Assembly: GCF_001468065.1 (NCBI RefSeq)
Contig: NZ_LNYZ01000001.1
Location: 1-64,000 of the forward strand
From: Legionella steigerwaltii
GTDB lineage: Bacteria > Pseudomonadota > Gammaproteobacteria > Legionellales > Legionellaceae
DNA: 64,000 nt
Reading direction: 5' to 3'
Shown: positions 27,249 to 35,996 of the stretch, one piece after another
Position numbering within the stretch: the first letter of the stretch is position 1
Layout of the letters: every line of letters starts with the position of its first letter
Program-made: the position numbers and the translations under genes
Notes under the pieces: model-generated
What the model was told of the DNA's origin: nothing
What the model saw: the letters and a program-made list of their open reading frames with translations, nothing else
The model's database searches: none

Positions 27249-28832
27249 CTACATTTTTATAGATGAGGGTGAAGTTAATGTTTTCCTTGAATCTTCCTTT
27301 GTCTCAAGAAAGTCTTTGGATTCTAAAGCGTCGAGTTGTTTTTTTAAGCTAGGAGTTAAATTATCTTCGCTAATAATGGCAGGTAATTTTATTTGAGATT
27401 CGCTTTCGGGTTTATCTTTAGATAATGCATTATACAACTCTTGTGCTTCTTGAAATGATAAAACGTACGGTTTTTGTGAGCCATCTTTTTTTTGAACAAT
27501 AATTAAATATTCAGTGTCCCAGTCTTGTTCATTAAAAGCACTTTCACATAACTCACGCACCATAGAGCCTTTGACGCCTATACCTAAATATTGAATCAAT
27601 TTGCGTTCTTTCTCATATTTGGAGTCTTGCGTTATTTTGTCGAACAGGGTCTGGAATTCTTTAAATAACTGCTCCGGAACTTGGTTTAGTTTACTCAGGT
27701 GTTTGCTCGCTTTATACGCTTCAATTTCTTTATATTTTTGCATTAACTCTTTGGGAATATCCCCATTAAACAGGGTATCAATAATCGCAACTTTCAATGA
27801 AAAACCAATGAATTGATTGCAAGATACGCCTTTACTTTTACTCAAAGGAACATTTTCCTGATTGCGCATGAAGGAACGGAATGCACGATAGAGCTCATGT
27901 TGCTCTGATAGTTTTTCTACTGCTTCCAATTCATCATCATCCAATAAGTGTTGTTTGTCAGTCTCTTCTTCCATGATAAACATCATTGCAGAGGTACTGT
28001 CAGTTTTTATCGGAGGTTCTTTAGCCTTTGCTGATTCTTCTTTTGCCACTTCTTTTTGCTTTTTAATACGTTCATAATCTGTTTGACGTCGATCATCAGA
28101 TAGAGTGGCGTAAGGTGTTGGTAGTTTGACCTTATGTATTTCAAGCTGATCTAAGAATGGTGGCAATTCGATTTTAGGCAATTCGGCTTTGCCTTGGTTC
28201 ACAGCATCCAGTAACAGCATTATTTGTTTTTCTTGGTTAAGTAATGCGCGTATAGAATTATTAATTGGGTCGAATGCTTTTTTGTCTAAATTGGCTCTTT
28301 TCAGAATGTCTTCATATTGTTCTTTTATCCTTTTGATATTTCCGGATATTGCATGAATAGCGAATTGTTTATCCTCAGTAGTATTGATATCCATTAAAAA
28401 ATCGCGAGTATTATTAAACAGGGCAATCAAGTCATTTAACTCCATTTGAGCCCGATATTCTGCTGTTTTTTGTTTTAATTGAGCATATACGGTCGGATCT
28501 GCGGTTGGATCCCATCGTTGCAGCGCTTTTGCTAAGTTAATTGAAACTTTGGGATGAGAACAATGAAATACTGCAGTTGTACCTAAAACACCTCGAGTAC
28601 TCATATCCTTAATTAATTCGTGACTCCTCACTCCCTCTTGATTTTGTCCGGAACTTGAATGATAAATTCTACGGTTATTGTAGGCCATTACATGCGAGCC
28701 ACTATCATCTATGTGCTGCATGACAATCGCTCTTTGGTCAGAGCTAGTAATTTCAGATGGATTTTTATTTTTCTTTAGGCTTCCTTTGCCAAGTTCTACT
28801 AAGATATCACCATTGGATAAGGGCCGCATCAT
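27249..28832 (-). CDS. permuted papain-like (YiiX/LRAT-like) protein, candidate effector
   Basis: 527 aa. The N-terminus begins PLSNGDILVELGKG (residues 3-17), then SHVMAY (46-51), the arrangement of His-first permuted papain folds. A long helical insertion follows, with a Lys/Glu-rich linker. The candidate catalytic Cys comes late, GVSCNQFIGFSLKVA (335-349, Cys338), like the CSxF helix of NlpC/P60-type enzymes. The order GDIL-His-Cys is that of YiiX-, LRAT- and H-REV107-like proteins, which act as thiol peptidases or acyltransferases. Function is inferred only. The tail is charged (LESKDFLETKEDSRKT). Start set at the ATG pair after AGGATTTC; an upstream GTG frame lacks a ribosome site. Flanked by the two ADP-ribosyltransferase-like paralogues. 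Confidence 0.6.
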   Translation of the reverse strand: MMRPLSNGDILVELGKGSLKKNKNPSEITSSDQRAIVMQHIDDSGSHVMAYNNRRIYHSSSGQNQEGVRSHELIKDMSTRGVLGTTAVFHCSHPKVSINLAKALQRWDPTADPTVYAQLKQKTAEYRAQMELNDLIALFNNTRDFLMDINTTEDKQFAIHAISGNIKRIKEQYEDILKRANLDKKAFDPINNSIRALLNQEKQIMLLLDAVNQGKAELPKIELPPFLDQLEIHKVKLPTPYATLSDDRRQTDYERIKKQKEVAKEESAKAKEPPIKTDSTSAMMFIMEEETDKQHLLDDDELEAVEKLSEQHELYRAFRSFMRNQENVPLSKSKGVSCNQFIGFSLKVAIIDTLFNGDIPKELMQKYKEIEAYKASKHLSKLNQVPEQLFKEFQTLFDKITQDSKYEKERKLIQYLGIGVKGSMVRELCESAFNEQDWDTEYLIIVQKKDGSQKPYVLSFQEAQELYNALSKDKPESESQIKLPAIISEDNLTPSLKKQLDALESKDFLETKEDSRKTLTSPSSIKM

Positions 28833-28922
28833 GAAATCCTGATGAAAAATGCTTTTAATAATTATAGCATTCACATGGAAATTTTGGGTTTGCGGCCACT
28901 TATTTCATTGAACTAATTTTAT

Positions 28923-29993
28923 TTATAAAGTATATGAGTGGTCACAGCGCACAAGTTCTTCTAATTTTGTAGAACCCTGAATTTCAGCGACCATGTACTC
29001 AATTAGAGATTCTTTGTGTCCTAAAGGAATGCCTTTATGAACTTTTAATACTCGATGAGTTTCGGTTGTAGTGTAATGTGTATTTAATTCCTCTAACTCT
29101 TTAGAATCGACCACACTACTTGCATCATCAAGTGTAAGCAAACGTTCATCACTCCCTATTAATCCTAATTCTCGAGCTCTGGCATTCATTTTATCATAGT
29201 GCTCTGCCTTAATTCCTTCCGAGAATACTATTTCAAGAGACCATACTCTTTTTTTGAATCCAGGATTAGTCCAGTCTTGCACATGAACAATTTCATCTGA
29301 GGACATAAATTTACCCAGTAAACGGCCTGGTCCTCTTACTTGAATTATTTTCGCTACATCTTCAGAAACTTTGAGTGCCCAATTATCCTCTTTTCTAGCA
29401 CCAACGATAACCGTTACTTCGTTATTATCCGCCGTTGTTCTCTTAATCGGATGATATTTTTCTCCTTCTTCTAACTGTTGGATCTGTCTTCTTGAATAAC
29501 TATCAAACATTTCCTCATTTAAGAATAAATGCTTTTGCGGGATTGTATACACTTTAGGTAATCCTATTACCCAAATGTAACCTTTACATGGGACAATCGA
29601 TATTCCTGCGGCATAAGGTCTTACTGTATATTTACAGGGGGAAGCAGAAAAAAAATACCTACTGTTATTGCTCACGAGGTAATCTACAAGATCATGGCTG
29701 GGTGCTTTTCTTCTTTGTACTGAAGACCAACCCAGATAATCAGTAGTCATCGCCTCATGGACTTCTTTAGTTCCTTCTGTTCCTCTAAAAAGAAAGTTCT
29801 TGCCTGATGGAAGACTGTCATGTAATTGAGAAATACCTTCATTTATTTCTATTGATGATAATCTAGGATAGCTTATATCCAACTTATCAGGGAAAAAAAG
29901 TGAACCATGTGTCTTGCGTAGAGAGGATAATACACTTTTATTAAAAGCGAATTTTAGCGGGTTTAGCGCTAATTGTGTTAATCGTGATTGCAT
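28923..29993 (-). CDS. ADP-ribosyltransferase-like protein, paralogue B
   Basis: 356 aa. Full-length homologue of 25930-26994. Shared signposts: FLFRGTEG (67-74, Arg70), FFSASP (114-119, first Ser kept, Thr changed to Ala), GYIWVIGLPKVYT (138-150), DNNEVTVIVG (189-198, Glu192), SDEIVHVQDW (232-241) and KRVWSLE, plus the terminal KLEELVRCDHS. The N-terminal 30 residues differ from paralogue A. Separated from the papain-like gene by 90 bases. Possible duplication by unequal exchange around that gene. Likely translocated effector; enzymatic activity inferred. Confidence 0.6.
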   Translation of the reverse strand: MQSRLTQLALNPLKFAFNKSVLSSLRKTHGSLFFPDKLDISYPRLSSIEINEGISQLHDSLPSGKNFLFRGTEGTKEVHEAMTTDYLGWSSVQRRKAPSHDLVDYLVSNNSRYFFSASPCKYTVRPYAAGISIVPCKGYIWVIGLPKVYTIPQKHLFLNEEMFDSYSRRQIQQLEEGEKYHPIKRTTADNNEVTVIVGARKEDNWALKVSEDVAKIIQVRGPGRLLGKFMSSDEIVHVQDWTNPGFKKRVWSLEIVFSEGIKAEHYDKMNARARELGLIGSDERLLTLDDASSVVDSKELEELNTHYTTTETHRVLKVHKGIPLGHKESLIEYMVAEIQGSTKLEELVRCDHSYTL

Positions 29994-30385
29994 AGTAGAA
30001 AATACCCCGATGTCTTTCTAGGCTAGTTAATTTAAAAAAGATCCATTGATGGTCTTAGTGCTTTAAAAAGAATCATACCAAATAAATTTTGTTTTGTTGA
30101 ATGAAAAATCGGTTTTTATGCATGCATTATGATTATTTTATGTTGCGGGTGATTATTTTATTTTATTAAGTGGTTGATGAATAACCATCTTGCTCCAATA
30201 AAATATAATTTTTATGTATGCATATCGGAGGTGTGTTTTTAAAAAATTAACGATTTTTTAATGGGCATATCGTTCGTATATAGTATCATTCCCGTCTACG
30301 CAGGAATGATAAGAATTTAGAGCAAATGTATAATTATTCCTAAGCATGTCCCATGAGTGCATCCCTTAATTAAAGGGTGTTGCAG
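29994..30385. other. 392-base gene-free spacer with one hairpin
   Basis: AT-rich. At 30285-30310 lies ATCATTCC...GGAATGAT around CGTCTACGCA, a copy of the widespread TCATTCCCGC-type intergenic repeat. Otherwise nothing is supported. It probably holds the promoter of paralogue B. Confidence 0.5.
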
Positions 30386-31573
30386 CTAGGGTGAAGGAGT
30401 CTCAGAGGGTTCTTCCGTTGTAGTCGTCTTTTTGTCTCTTAAAGCATACAGACCATAGGGGTTAGGTAATATGGGTGTTGTTCCTTTAACCTTTAATTGA
30501 CGTGCTAAATTTCCAAGCTTTAAACCATCTAAATGTTTTTTAAATATTTGGAAGTTTGCTGCATGTTCTGTGTCGATTATAGGGAATACAATGTGTTGAA
30601 AATGTTCGGCTCTTTTTTCAATTTCTTCACGGTATGTTTGAGCAACAATCTCAGGATTATTTTTAAAGCTCCCACATCCCCATGCACCTAAAATGGCGTC
30701 AGTTTTTCCTTTAAGTATCAATGTATCCAATTGAGCACCGATTCGACGGCTCAAATCTTGGGTATATTCACTTAAAGCATTCTTATCACTCAAGTCAACT
30801 CGTTTACCTATGAGTTCAGGAGCAGCTGATCTAATTTCATAAAAAGGAAATATTTTTTCTTTTGGAAGGAATAAATAGCTTAATTTAGAGTCGGCAGTAA
30901 ATGTTGTTTTTGAGGTGAATTCTTCTTCAAGTTCTATTGGGACTAAAAATTCTGATCCCCGAAAAAAAACCTGGGGTTGATCATCCATAAAGACTTTATA
31001 AGCTGCAGGAGTTCTTACACCTCCTCGTCTTATACTCAAAGATTCCAGCTCTTCAGGACTCATTTGCTTTTGTCCACTTAAGAGTTTTCTGTGATTCTCA
31101 TCATAAAGAAAGCATTTTTGTACTTCATCGTAATAAATTCCTTTAGACAGTAATGAACGGGCGCAAGTTGAACGGTGCCACATATTTTCTTCCTGAGCAT
31201 TTCCGCCTTCTAGAACAGATCCACCAGGGAATAAAGAATTGGCCATGTTGAGTACAGGATATATTCTTCCATGCTTTTTAGTAAACTCTAGGGCCGCATC
31301 TCCATAGTCTTGATGCACTACCTCAACTTTTTGGGGAGCGTCTATTTTATCTTTTTCCCATAATTTCAAATTATCCGATGCTTGAGATTGCAGTTCGGCA
31401 AGCTTCTCATGATCGGTAATATGGTCTAATGTTAAGCCCATACTTTGATGACGCCAACGATTGCCAGAAAGTAGACCCGTTATAAAGCCTGGTTTGTTGT
31501 AGAGATGTGCGTCTCTTATGTGCGCGAATTGGATGGGGGTGCTTCTTTGCTGAAGTTCTCGTACTGCTCTCAT
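30386..31573 (-). CDS. microbial-type poly(ADP-ribose) glycohydrolase (TIGR02452-like)
   Basis: 395 aa. The bacterial PARG signature is clear: LNMANSLFPGGSVLEGG at 108-124, then NAQEE (125-129), matching the GGG-x(6-8)-QEE catalytic motif, with HRSTCARSL following as RRSSL does in family members. The second diagnostic stretch, AILGAWGCGSFKNNP (293-307), with helix IVAQTYREEI, is the TIGR02452 macrodomain end. Such enzymes cut ADP-ribose polymers or remove ADP-ribose from protein. The 80-residue N-terminal extension and the Thr/Glu/Pro tail (TTTTEEPSETPSP) are unlike plain bacterial PARGs, and the E-block hints at secretion. Its neighbours downstream are ADP-ribosyltransferase-like. Confidence 0.85.
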   Translation of the reverse strand: MRAVRELQQRSTPIQFAHIRDAHLYNKPGFITGLLSGNRWRHQSMGLTLDHITDHEKLAELQSQASDNLKLWEKDKIDAPQKVEVVHQDYGDAALEFTKKHGRIYPVLNMANSLFPGGSVLEGGNAQEENMWHRSTCARSLLSKGIYYDEVQKCFLYDENHRKLLSGQKQMSPEELESLSIRRGGVRTPAAYKVFMDDQPQVFFRGSEFLVPIELEEEFTSKTTFTADSKLSYLFLPKEKIFPFYEIRSAAPELIGKRVDLSDKNALSEYTQDLSRRIGAQLDTLILKGKTDAILGAWGCGSFKNNPEIVAQTYREEIEKRAEHFQHIVFPIIDTEHAANFQIFKKHLDGLKLGNLARQLKVKGTTPILPNPYGLYALRDKKTTTTEEPSETPSP

Positions 31574-31850
31574 AAATTGCTTCCTTAGTATTTTATCTCA
31601 TCTTATTATGGGGATGACATACAATCCTGTAATGTATTGACGTAAATTCATTAATATTGGTCAAATATTTTACATTATTGTTCTTTTTATGTCATCTATT
31701 TTATTTATATTTGTTTTGTTGATCAAATGCTTTTAGAAATGGGAAAGCAGGAAATGAGTATGAATGAACAACATTTTTGAATTTTTTTATATTCAAAAAT
31801 GTTGTATGTATTTTATTATTTGTTCAATAAGGATCTAGACTCCATGTTTA

Positions 31851-32042
31851 CTATCGATGATATCTGTAGTGATGGTTATAATGATATTTTGCGCGATAGT
31901 GTTTATGATAATGTCCATAATGATGCCCATAATAGTGTCCATAATGGTGCCCGTAATGATGTCCGTAATGATATCCAGCTAAGGCAATTGTACTGACACT
32001 CATTAATAATATGCCTAAGAGGGCAGTTAGTATCTTTGTCAT
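31851..32042 (-). CDS. small secreted His/Tyr-rich repeat protein
   Basis: 63 aa. A signal peptide (TKILTALLGILLMSVSTIALAG) is followed by a mature part made of repeated YGHH units (YGHHYGHHYGHYYGHHYGHY), then KHYRAKYHYNHHYRYHR. More than half of the mature chain is His or Tyr. AGGAG lies six bases before the ATG, so the gene is real on this strand; the overlapping plus-strand frame at 31799 has no such support. Binding of zinc, copper or nickel in the periplasm is plausible. Confidence 0.75.
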   Translation of the reverse strand: MTKILTALLGILLMSVSTIALAGYHYGHHYGHHYGHYYGHHYGHYHKHYRAKYHYNHHYRYHR

Positions 32043-32333
32043 GAAAAACTCCTTTTTTATGATCCACGTGTTTATTTTAGCTTAATTTGAATTAATTGGA
32101 TAAAAATTGATCTTTATGGTTTTATGTTTGGCGAAAACAGTGTTCGTGAATTAAAAAATAAATTGAATGAAACAGGCGCATATCATCGAATTAAACAGTC
32201 TATTTGAAGACTTAAAAATCACTTATGAAAAGAAAAGCCGAACTAATTTATAAAACAACAATTGTATGATACTTTGGAGCATCTCCAATTTTTGTTGAGA
32301 TTTAATTAAAAGCACTCAGTTTAAAGGGGAACA
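32043..32333. other. spacer between divergent genes
   Basis: AT-rich, 291 bases, no gene. It must hold the promoters of the His-rich protein and of the S9 peptidase. I see no clear operator. Confidence 0.4.
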
Positions 32334-34310
32334 ATGATTTTGAAAAAAATTCTTAGCTGCCTCCAGCTTCTTCTATTGTTGTTACCCATCATGTTTTGTG
32401 AAAAAGGGTGGGCTGCTCAAAGATTGCCACTTTTGAGTGATTTTATGCAAATTAAAACGGTCAACGAGCCCGATTTATCGAAAGATGGAAAATGGGTAGC
32501 CTATACATTAGAAGAAAATGTTAGTAAAGCAGAGGCAGTACGAAATATCTGGTTGGTATCGTACGATGGGAGTGTTTCAAAACAACTCACAAGCAGTAAA
32601 AAAGAAAGCAATTATTTACCTAAATGGAGCCCAAATGGCCAATGGATTGCCTTTTTATCGGAGAGAGGTGATTCAAAAAATCTTAAATTATTCAATAGAA
32701 AAAGCGGACAAATTATCAAATTAACGAATAATCAGTATGATGTAAGCGATTTTTCCTGGTCTCCAGATTCGCAAAATATTGCGTTTATTGGGCATAAAGC
32801 AACAGGTGAAAAAGACTCTAAAAATAAACCTATAGTTATTACTCGATTTCTCTTCAAAAAGGATAGAGAAGGTTATCTTGGTGAAAAAAGAACGCATCTA
32901 TATCGTATCGCGATCCAAAGTAAACACATTGAATTATTAACTCCAGGACCCTATGAAGAATGGGCCCCAGCTTGGTCTCCTGATGGGAATTACATTGCTT
33001 TTGCGTCGCAAAGAGGAGCAGAGCCAGATAAAAGCTTCAATTCGGATGTGTATGTAATCAAGAAATCCGGCGGTAAAGCCATTCAACTAACACAATCCCC
33101 TGGAGCAGAAATGGATCCGGAGTGGGAATCTGCTCCCTCATGGAGTCCTGATAGTGCTCAAATTGCTTATTTAAGTAATAGCGATCATTCACACATTTAT
33201 GCCCCTACAGAATTAGCTGTTGTTGGGGTGGCTAATCATAAGGAGAAGATTATTGCTCCTGTAGATCGCTGGTTTACCAAGCCTAAATGGTCTGAAGATG
33301 GTAAAAAAATATATGCTTTAGTTGAAGAAAGTAAAAACATTCATCTAAGTGAAATCGATGTTCGTTCGGGCACTGTCAAAGCATTAACCCAGGGATCTCG
33401 TGTTGATAGTAATTTTTCAACAGTAGATCAACGCATCGTAGTGATCTCCTCGGGTGATCAATATCCGCCAGAACTCTTTGCAGTAGAAGGTACATTAAGG
33501 CCGCTAACTCATCATAATCAAAAACTTTTAGATCAAGTGAAATTTTTGCCGGTAGAAGACATTGAATTTAAAAGTTCTGATGGAACTGTGATTGATGGTT
33601 TGTTGCTAAAGCCAGCAAATTACAAATCGGGTAATCGATACCCAGCTATTTTAAATTTACACGGAGGGCCAGTTTATCAATTCAGCCATGAGTTTAATTT
33701 TGATTGGCAATGGCTTGCTGCTCAGGGATACGTAATTATAGCACCCAATCCGCGAGGAAGTTCTGGAAGAGGGTATGAGTTTTCAAGAGCGATTAATGCA
33801 GATTGGGGCAATTTAGATGTCAAAGATGTTTTAGCTGCTGTAGATTATGCAATTAACCAAGGTATTGTAGATCCCAATAAATTGGCTGTAGGTGGCTGGA
33901 GTTATGGTGGCATGCTTACTGATTATGTTATTGCCAGTACACAACGTTTTAAGGCAGCAATTAGCGGAGCAGGTACAGGTAATATTCTGGGAAATTATGG
34001 TGTGGATCAATATACATTAGAATATGAAGCCGAATTGGGGAAACCTTGGCAAAATGTTCAAACTTATTTGAAAGTGAGTTACCCATTAATGAAGGCTGAT
34101 AAAATTAAAACACCTACTTTATTCATGTGCGCCAGTTTGGATTTTAATATGCCATGTATCGGTTCTGAACAATTATATCAAGCCTTAAGGTCGCAAAATA
34201 TACCAACACAATTAATCATTTATCCAGAGCAATATCACACACTTGATAGACCGGATTTTCAAATGGATCGTTTAAAACGATTTAAAGATTGGATCGATTT
34301 ATATCTGTAA
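32334..34310 (+). CDS. S9 family serine peptidase (acylaminoacyl-peptidase-like)
   Basis: 658 aa. Signal peptide (LLLLPIMFCEKGWAA). Residues 45-380 form a beta-propeller with repeated PxWSPDGxxIAF units (KWSPNGQWIAFL, SWSPDSQNIAFI, AWSPDGNYIAFA, SWSPDSAQIAYL). The C-terminal alpha/beta hydrolase has LHGGPVYQFSHEF, NPRGSSGRGYEF, the nucleophile in GGWSYGG (Ser523), the acid in SLDFNMP, and His in EQYHTLDRP. It cleaves short peptides, probably in the periplasm. Preceded by a good GGGGAA box. Monocistronic; convergent with 34344. Confidence 0.9.
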   Translation: MILKKILSCLQLLLLLLPIMFCEKGWAAQRLPLLSDFMQIKTVNEPDLSKDGKWVAYTLEENVSKAEAVRNIWLVSYDGSVSKQLTSSKKESNYLPKWSPNGQWIAFLSERGDSKNLKLFNRKSGQIIKLTNNQYDVSDFSWSPDSQNIAFIGHKATGEKDSKNKPIVITRFLFKKDREGYLGEKRTHLYRIAIQSKHIELLTPGPYEEWAPAWSPDGNYIAFASQRGAEPDKSFNSDVYVIKKSGGKAIQLTQSPGAEMDPEWESAPSWSPDSAQIAYLSNSDHSHIYAPTELAVVGVANHKEKIIAPVDRWFTKPKWSEDGKKIYALVEESKNIHLSEIDVRSGTVKALTQGSRVDSNFSTVDQRIVVISSGDQYPPELFAVEGTLRPLTHHNQKLLDQVKFLPVEDIEFKSSDGTVIDGLLLKPANYKSGNRYPAILNLHGGPVYQFSHEFNFDWQWLAAQGYVIIAPNPRGSSGRGYEFSRAINADWGNLDVKDVLAAVDYAINQGIVDPNKLAVGGWSYGGMLTDYVIASTQRFKAAISGAGTGNILGNYGVDQYTLEYEAELGKPWQNVQTYLKVSYPLMKADKIKTPTLFMCASLDFNMPCIGSEQLYQALRSQNIPTQLIIYPEQYHTLDRPDFQMDRLKRFKDWIDLYL

Positions 34311-34343
34311 GGTACAAATAAATTTATGATGCACTCTTATCCT

Positions 34344-34688
34344 TTACTGCATTCGTGGTCTGTATGACTCTTCCTCTTGAAGCTGCTCTAATACTTGTTC
34401 TGCCTGTTCTTCACTGATGAGTCCTTTTTTTTGTATTTGCTTAATAAATTCCATAGCTTGTTCAGTAGTCTCAAATACTAAAACGATTACATCTTTTCCT
34501 TCATATTGTTTTAGACGTTCTTTTTCTTCTTCAGGCAAGTCACGATAATATTGACTATTTTTAAACTCATCTAACGAATCAAAGGATTGAGGCTGGGCGT
34601 TTTGTTGGTTCATAAATTGATTATAGAACTCGGCGATCTTCTTCCTTTTTTCATCATCTTCAACGCTAAGAAACACAGATTTAGTCAT
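34344..34688 (-). CDS. small charged hypothetical protein
   Basis: 114 aa, unrecognised, rich in Glu, Gln and Lys. Predicted helices include EDDEKRKKIAEFYNQFM and EEQAEQVLEQLQEEE, with a short strand KDVIVLVFETTEQAMEFI between. No signal peptide or membrane part. The tail is acidic then basic (QEEESYRPRMQ). Probably cytoplasmic. AAGG is upstream of the ATG. Confidence 0.6.
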   Translation of the reverse strand: MTKSVFLSVEDDEKRKKIAEFYNQFMNQQNAQPQSFDSLDEFKNSQYYRDLPEEEKERLKQYEGKDVIVLVFETTEQAMEFIKQIQKKGLISEEQAEQVLEQLQEEESYRPRMQ

Positions 34689-34901
34689 AATAAAAACCTT
34701 TCATGTTTAAAGTTCTAATAGGTTAACCTTATTATGTATTAATAATGCGCATAAAGTGTCGAGTTTACTTGTTTTTTACAAAAATAATTCAGAGTAAAAA
34801 TATTTAAGACTTCTTCATATCAGAAGCAAAACTAGCCAAAGTGATTCCCTATGGACTATAAATATCTATAGAGTTAGCAATTTTACTTCTAAAGAGTTCT
34901 T

Positions 34902-35996
34902 ATGGATAAAGAAAAAAGCAATATCCTTTATGTTGATGATGAAGCGAATAATCTTACTGCTTTTGTCGCTACATTTCGTCGCCATTTCAACGTATATACT
35001 GCTACCTCAGGACGCGAGGGAATGGACGTTATGCGTCATAATAACATCCAAATTGTGATTACTGACCAAAGAATGCCCGAAATGACGGGAGTGCAATTTT
35101 TAGAGTCGATTATTCCTGAATACCCCAACACGATTCGGATGATTTTAACCGGTTTTACTGATATTGAAGCAATTATCAAGGCCATTAATACAGGGCGGGT
35201 ATTTCGTTATATTACTAAACCATGGGATCCGGTTGAGTTAAAAATTAATATTGATACGGGTTTGAAAATGTTGAGCCTTGAGAAAGAGAGGCTGGATTTG
35301 ATTGAAAAACTGAATCATGAAGTGTTATATCAAAAACGGATTATGGAATTGTTTCAAAAATATGTACCTAAAAATATAGTCGATGAAATTTTAAATGATC
35401 AGGGAGAAGACTCCCCTATTCGTGGTGAATACCGCATTGTTTCAGTCATGTTTGCTGACATACGCCAATTTACCTCATTATCAGATAAATTGGGTTCTGT
35501 TAAAACCGTAGTGCTTCTTAATGCTTATTTTGAATTAATGACTCAAAGAATACGAGAGTACCATGGTTGCGTGAATAAATTAATTGGCGATGGAATCTTG
35601 GCTTTATTCGGTGCACCTGTTTCACATATCGATAATCAGTTAAACGCTGTATTTGCAGGGTTAGCGATGATTGATGCCTTAAAAGAGTTCAACGATACCT
35701 ATCGTAATGAAATAGGTCATGAACTTGCTATTGGCATTGGTATCAACACGGGAGAGGTAATTACTGGAAATGTAGGGACTAGTGAACATATGGAGTATAC
35801 CGCCATTGGCGACACCGTGAATATCGCCTCACGAATAGAAGAGCTTACTAAAGATAAACCCAATACATTATTGATTAGTGAAACGACTTATAAACCAATT
35901 TCCAACGAGATTCTAGTTGAAGAGTTAGAGCCACAAGTGATTCGAGGCAAGGATGAAAAAATCAAACTGTATAGAGTACTTGGAAAGAAAACATGA
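34902..35996 (+). CDS. response regulator with class III adenylate cyclase domain
   Basis: 364 aa. N-terminal CheY-like receiver: ILYVDDE (8-14), phospho-acceptor Asp55 in VITDQRMPE, Lys in YITKPW. A linker helix precedes a class III cyclase: FADIRQFTSLS (184-194) with metal Asp186, VNKLIGDGILALFG (224-237) with Asp230 and the adenine-choosing Lys226, then GIGINTGEVITGNVG and YTAIGDTVNIASRIEEL with the transition-state Asn/Arg. These features point to cAMP rather than cGMP. Its stop overlaps the kinase gene by four bases (ATGA), so the two are cotranscribed and translationally coupled; the kinase is the likely phospho-donor. Confidence 0.9.
   Translation: MDKEKSNILYVDDEANNLTAFVATFRRHFNVYTATSGREGMDVMRHNNIQIVITDQRMPEMTGVQFLESIIPEYPNTIRMILTGFTDIEAIIKAINTGRVFRYITKPWDPVELKINIDTGLKMLSLEKERLDLIEKLNHEVLYQKRIMELFQKYVPKNIVDEILNDQGEDSPIRGEYRIVSVMFADIRQFTSLSDKLGSVKTVVLLNAYFELMTQRIREYHGCVNKLIGDGILALFGAPVSHIDNQLNAVFAGLAMIDALKEFNDTYRNEIGHELAIGIGINTGEVITGNVGTSEHMEYTAIGDTVNIASRIEELTKDKPNTLLISETTYKPISNEILVEELEPQVIRGKDEKIKLYRVLGKKT

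Noticed and set aside
28833-28874. upstream GTG start for the papain-like gene
   Set aside because: No ribosome site; the ATG pair after AGGA gives the typical short N-terminus before GDIL.
31799-31996. 65-codon plus-strand frame with repeated HND units
   Set aside because: Antisense reading of the YGHH repeat; the minus strand has a signal peptide and an AGGAG box.
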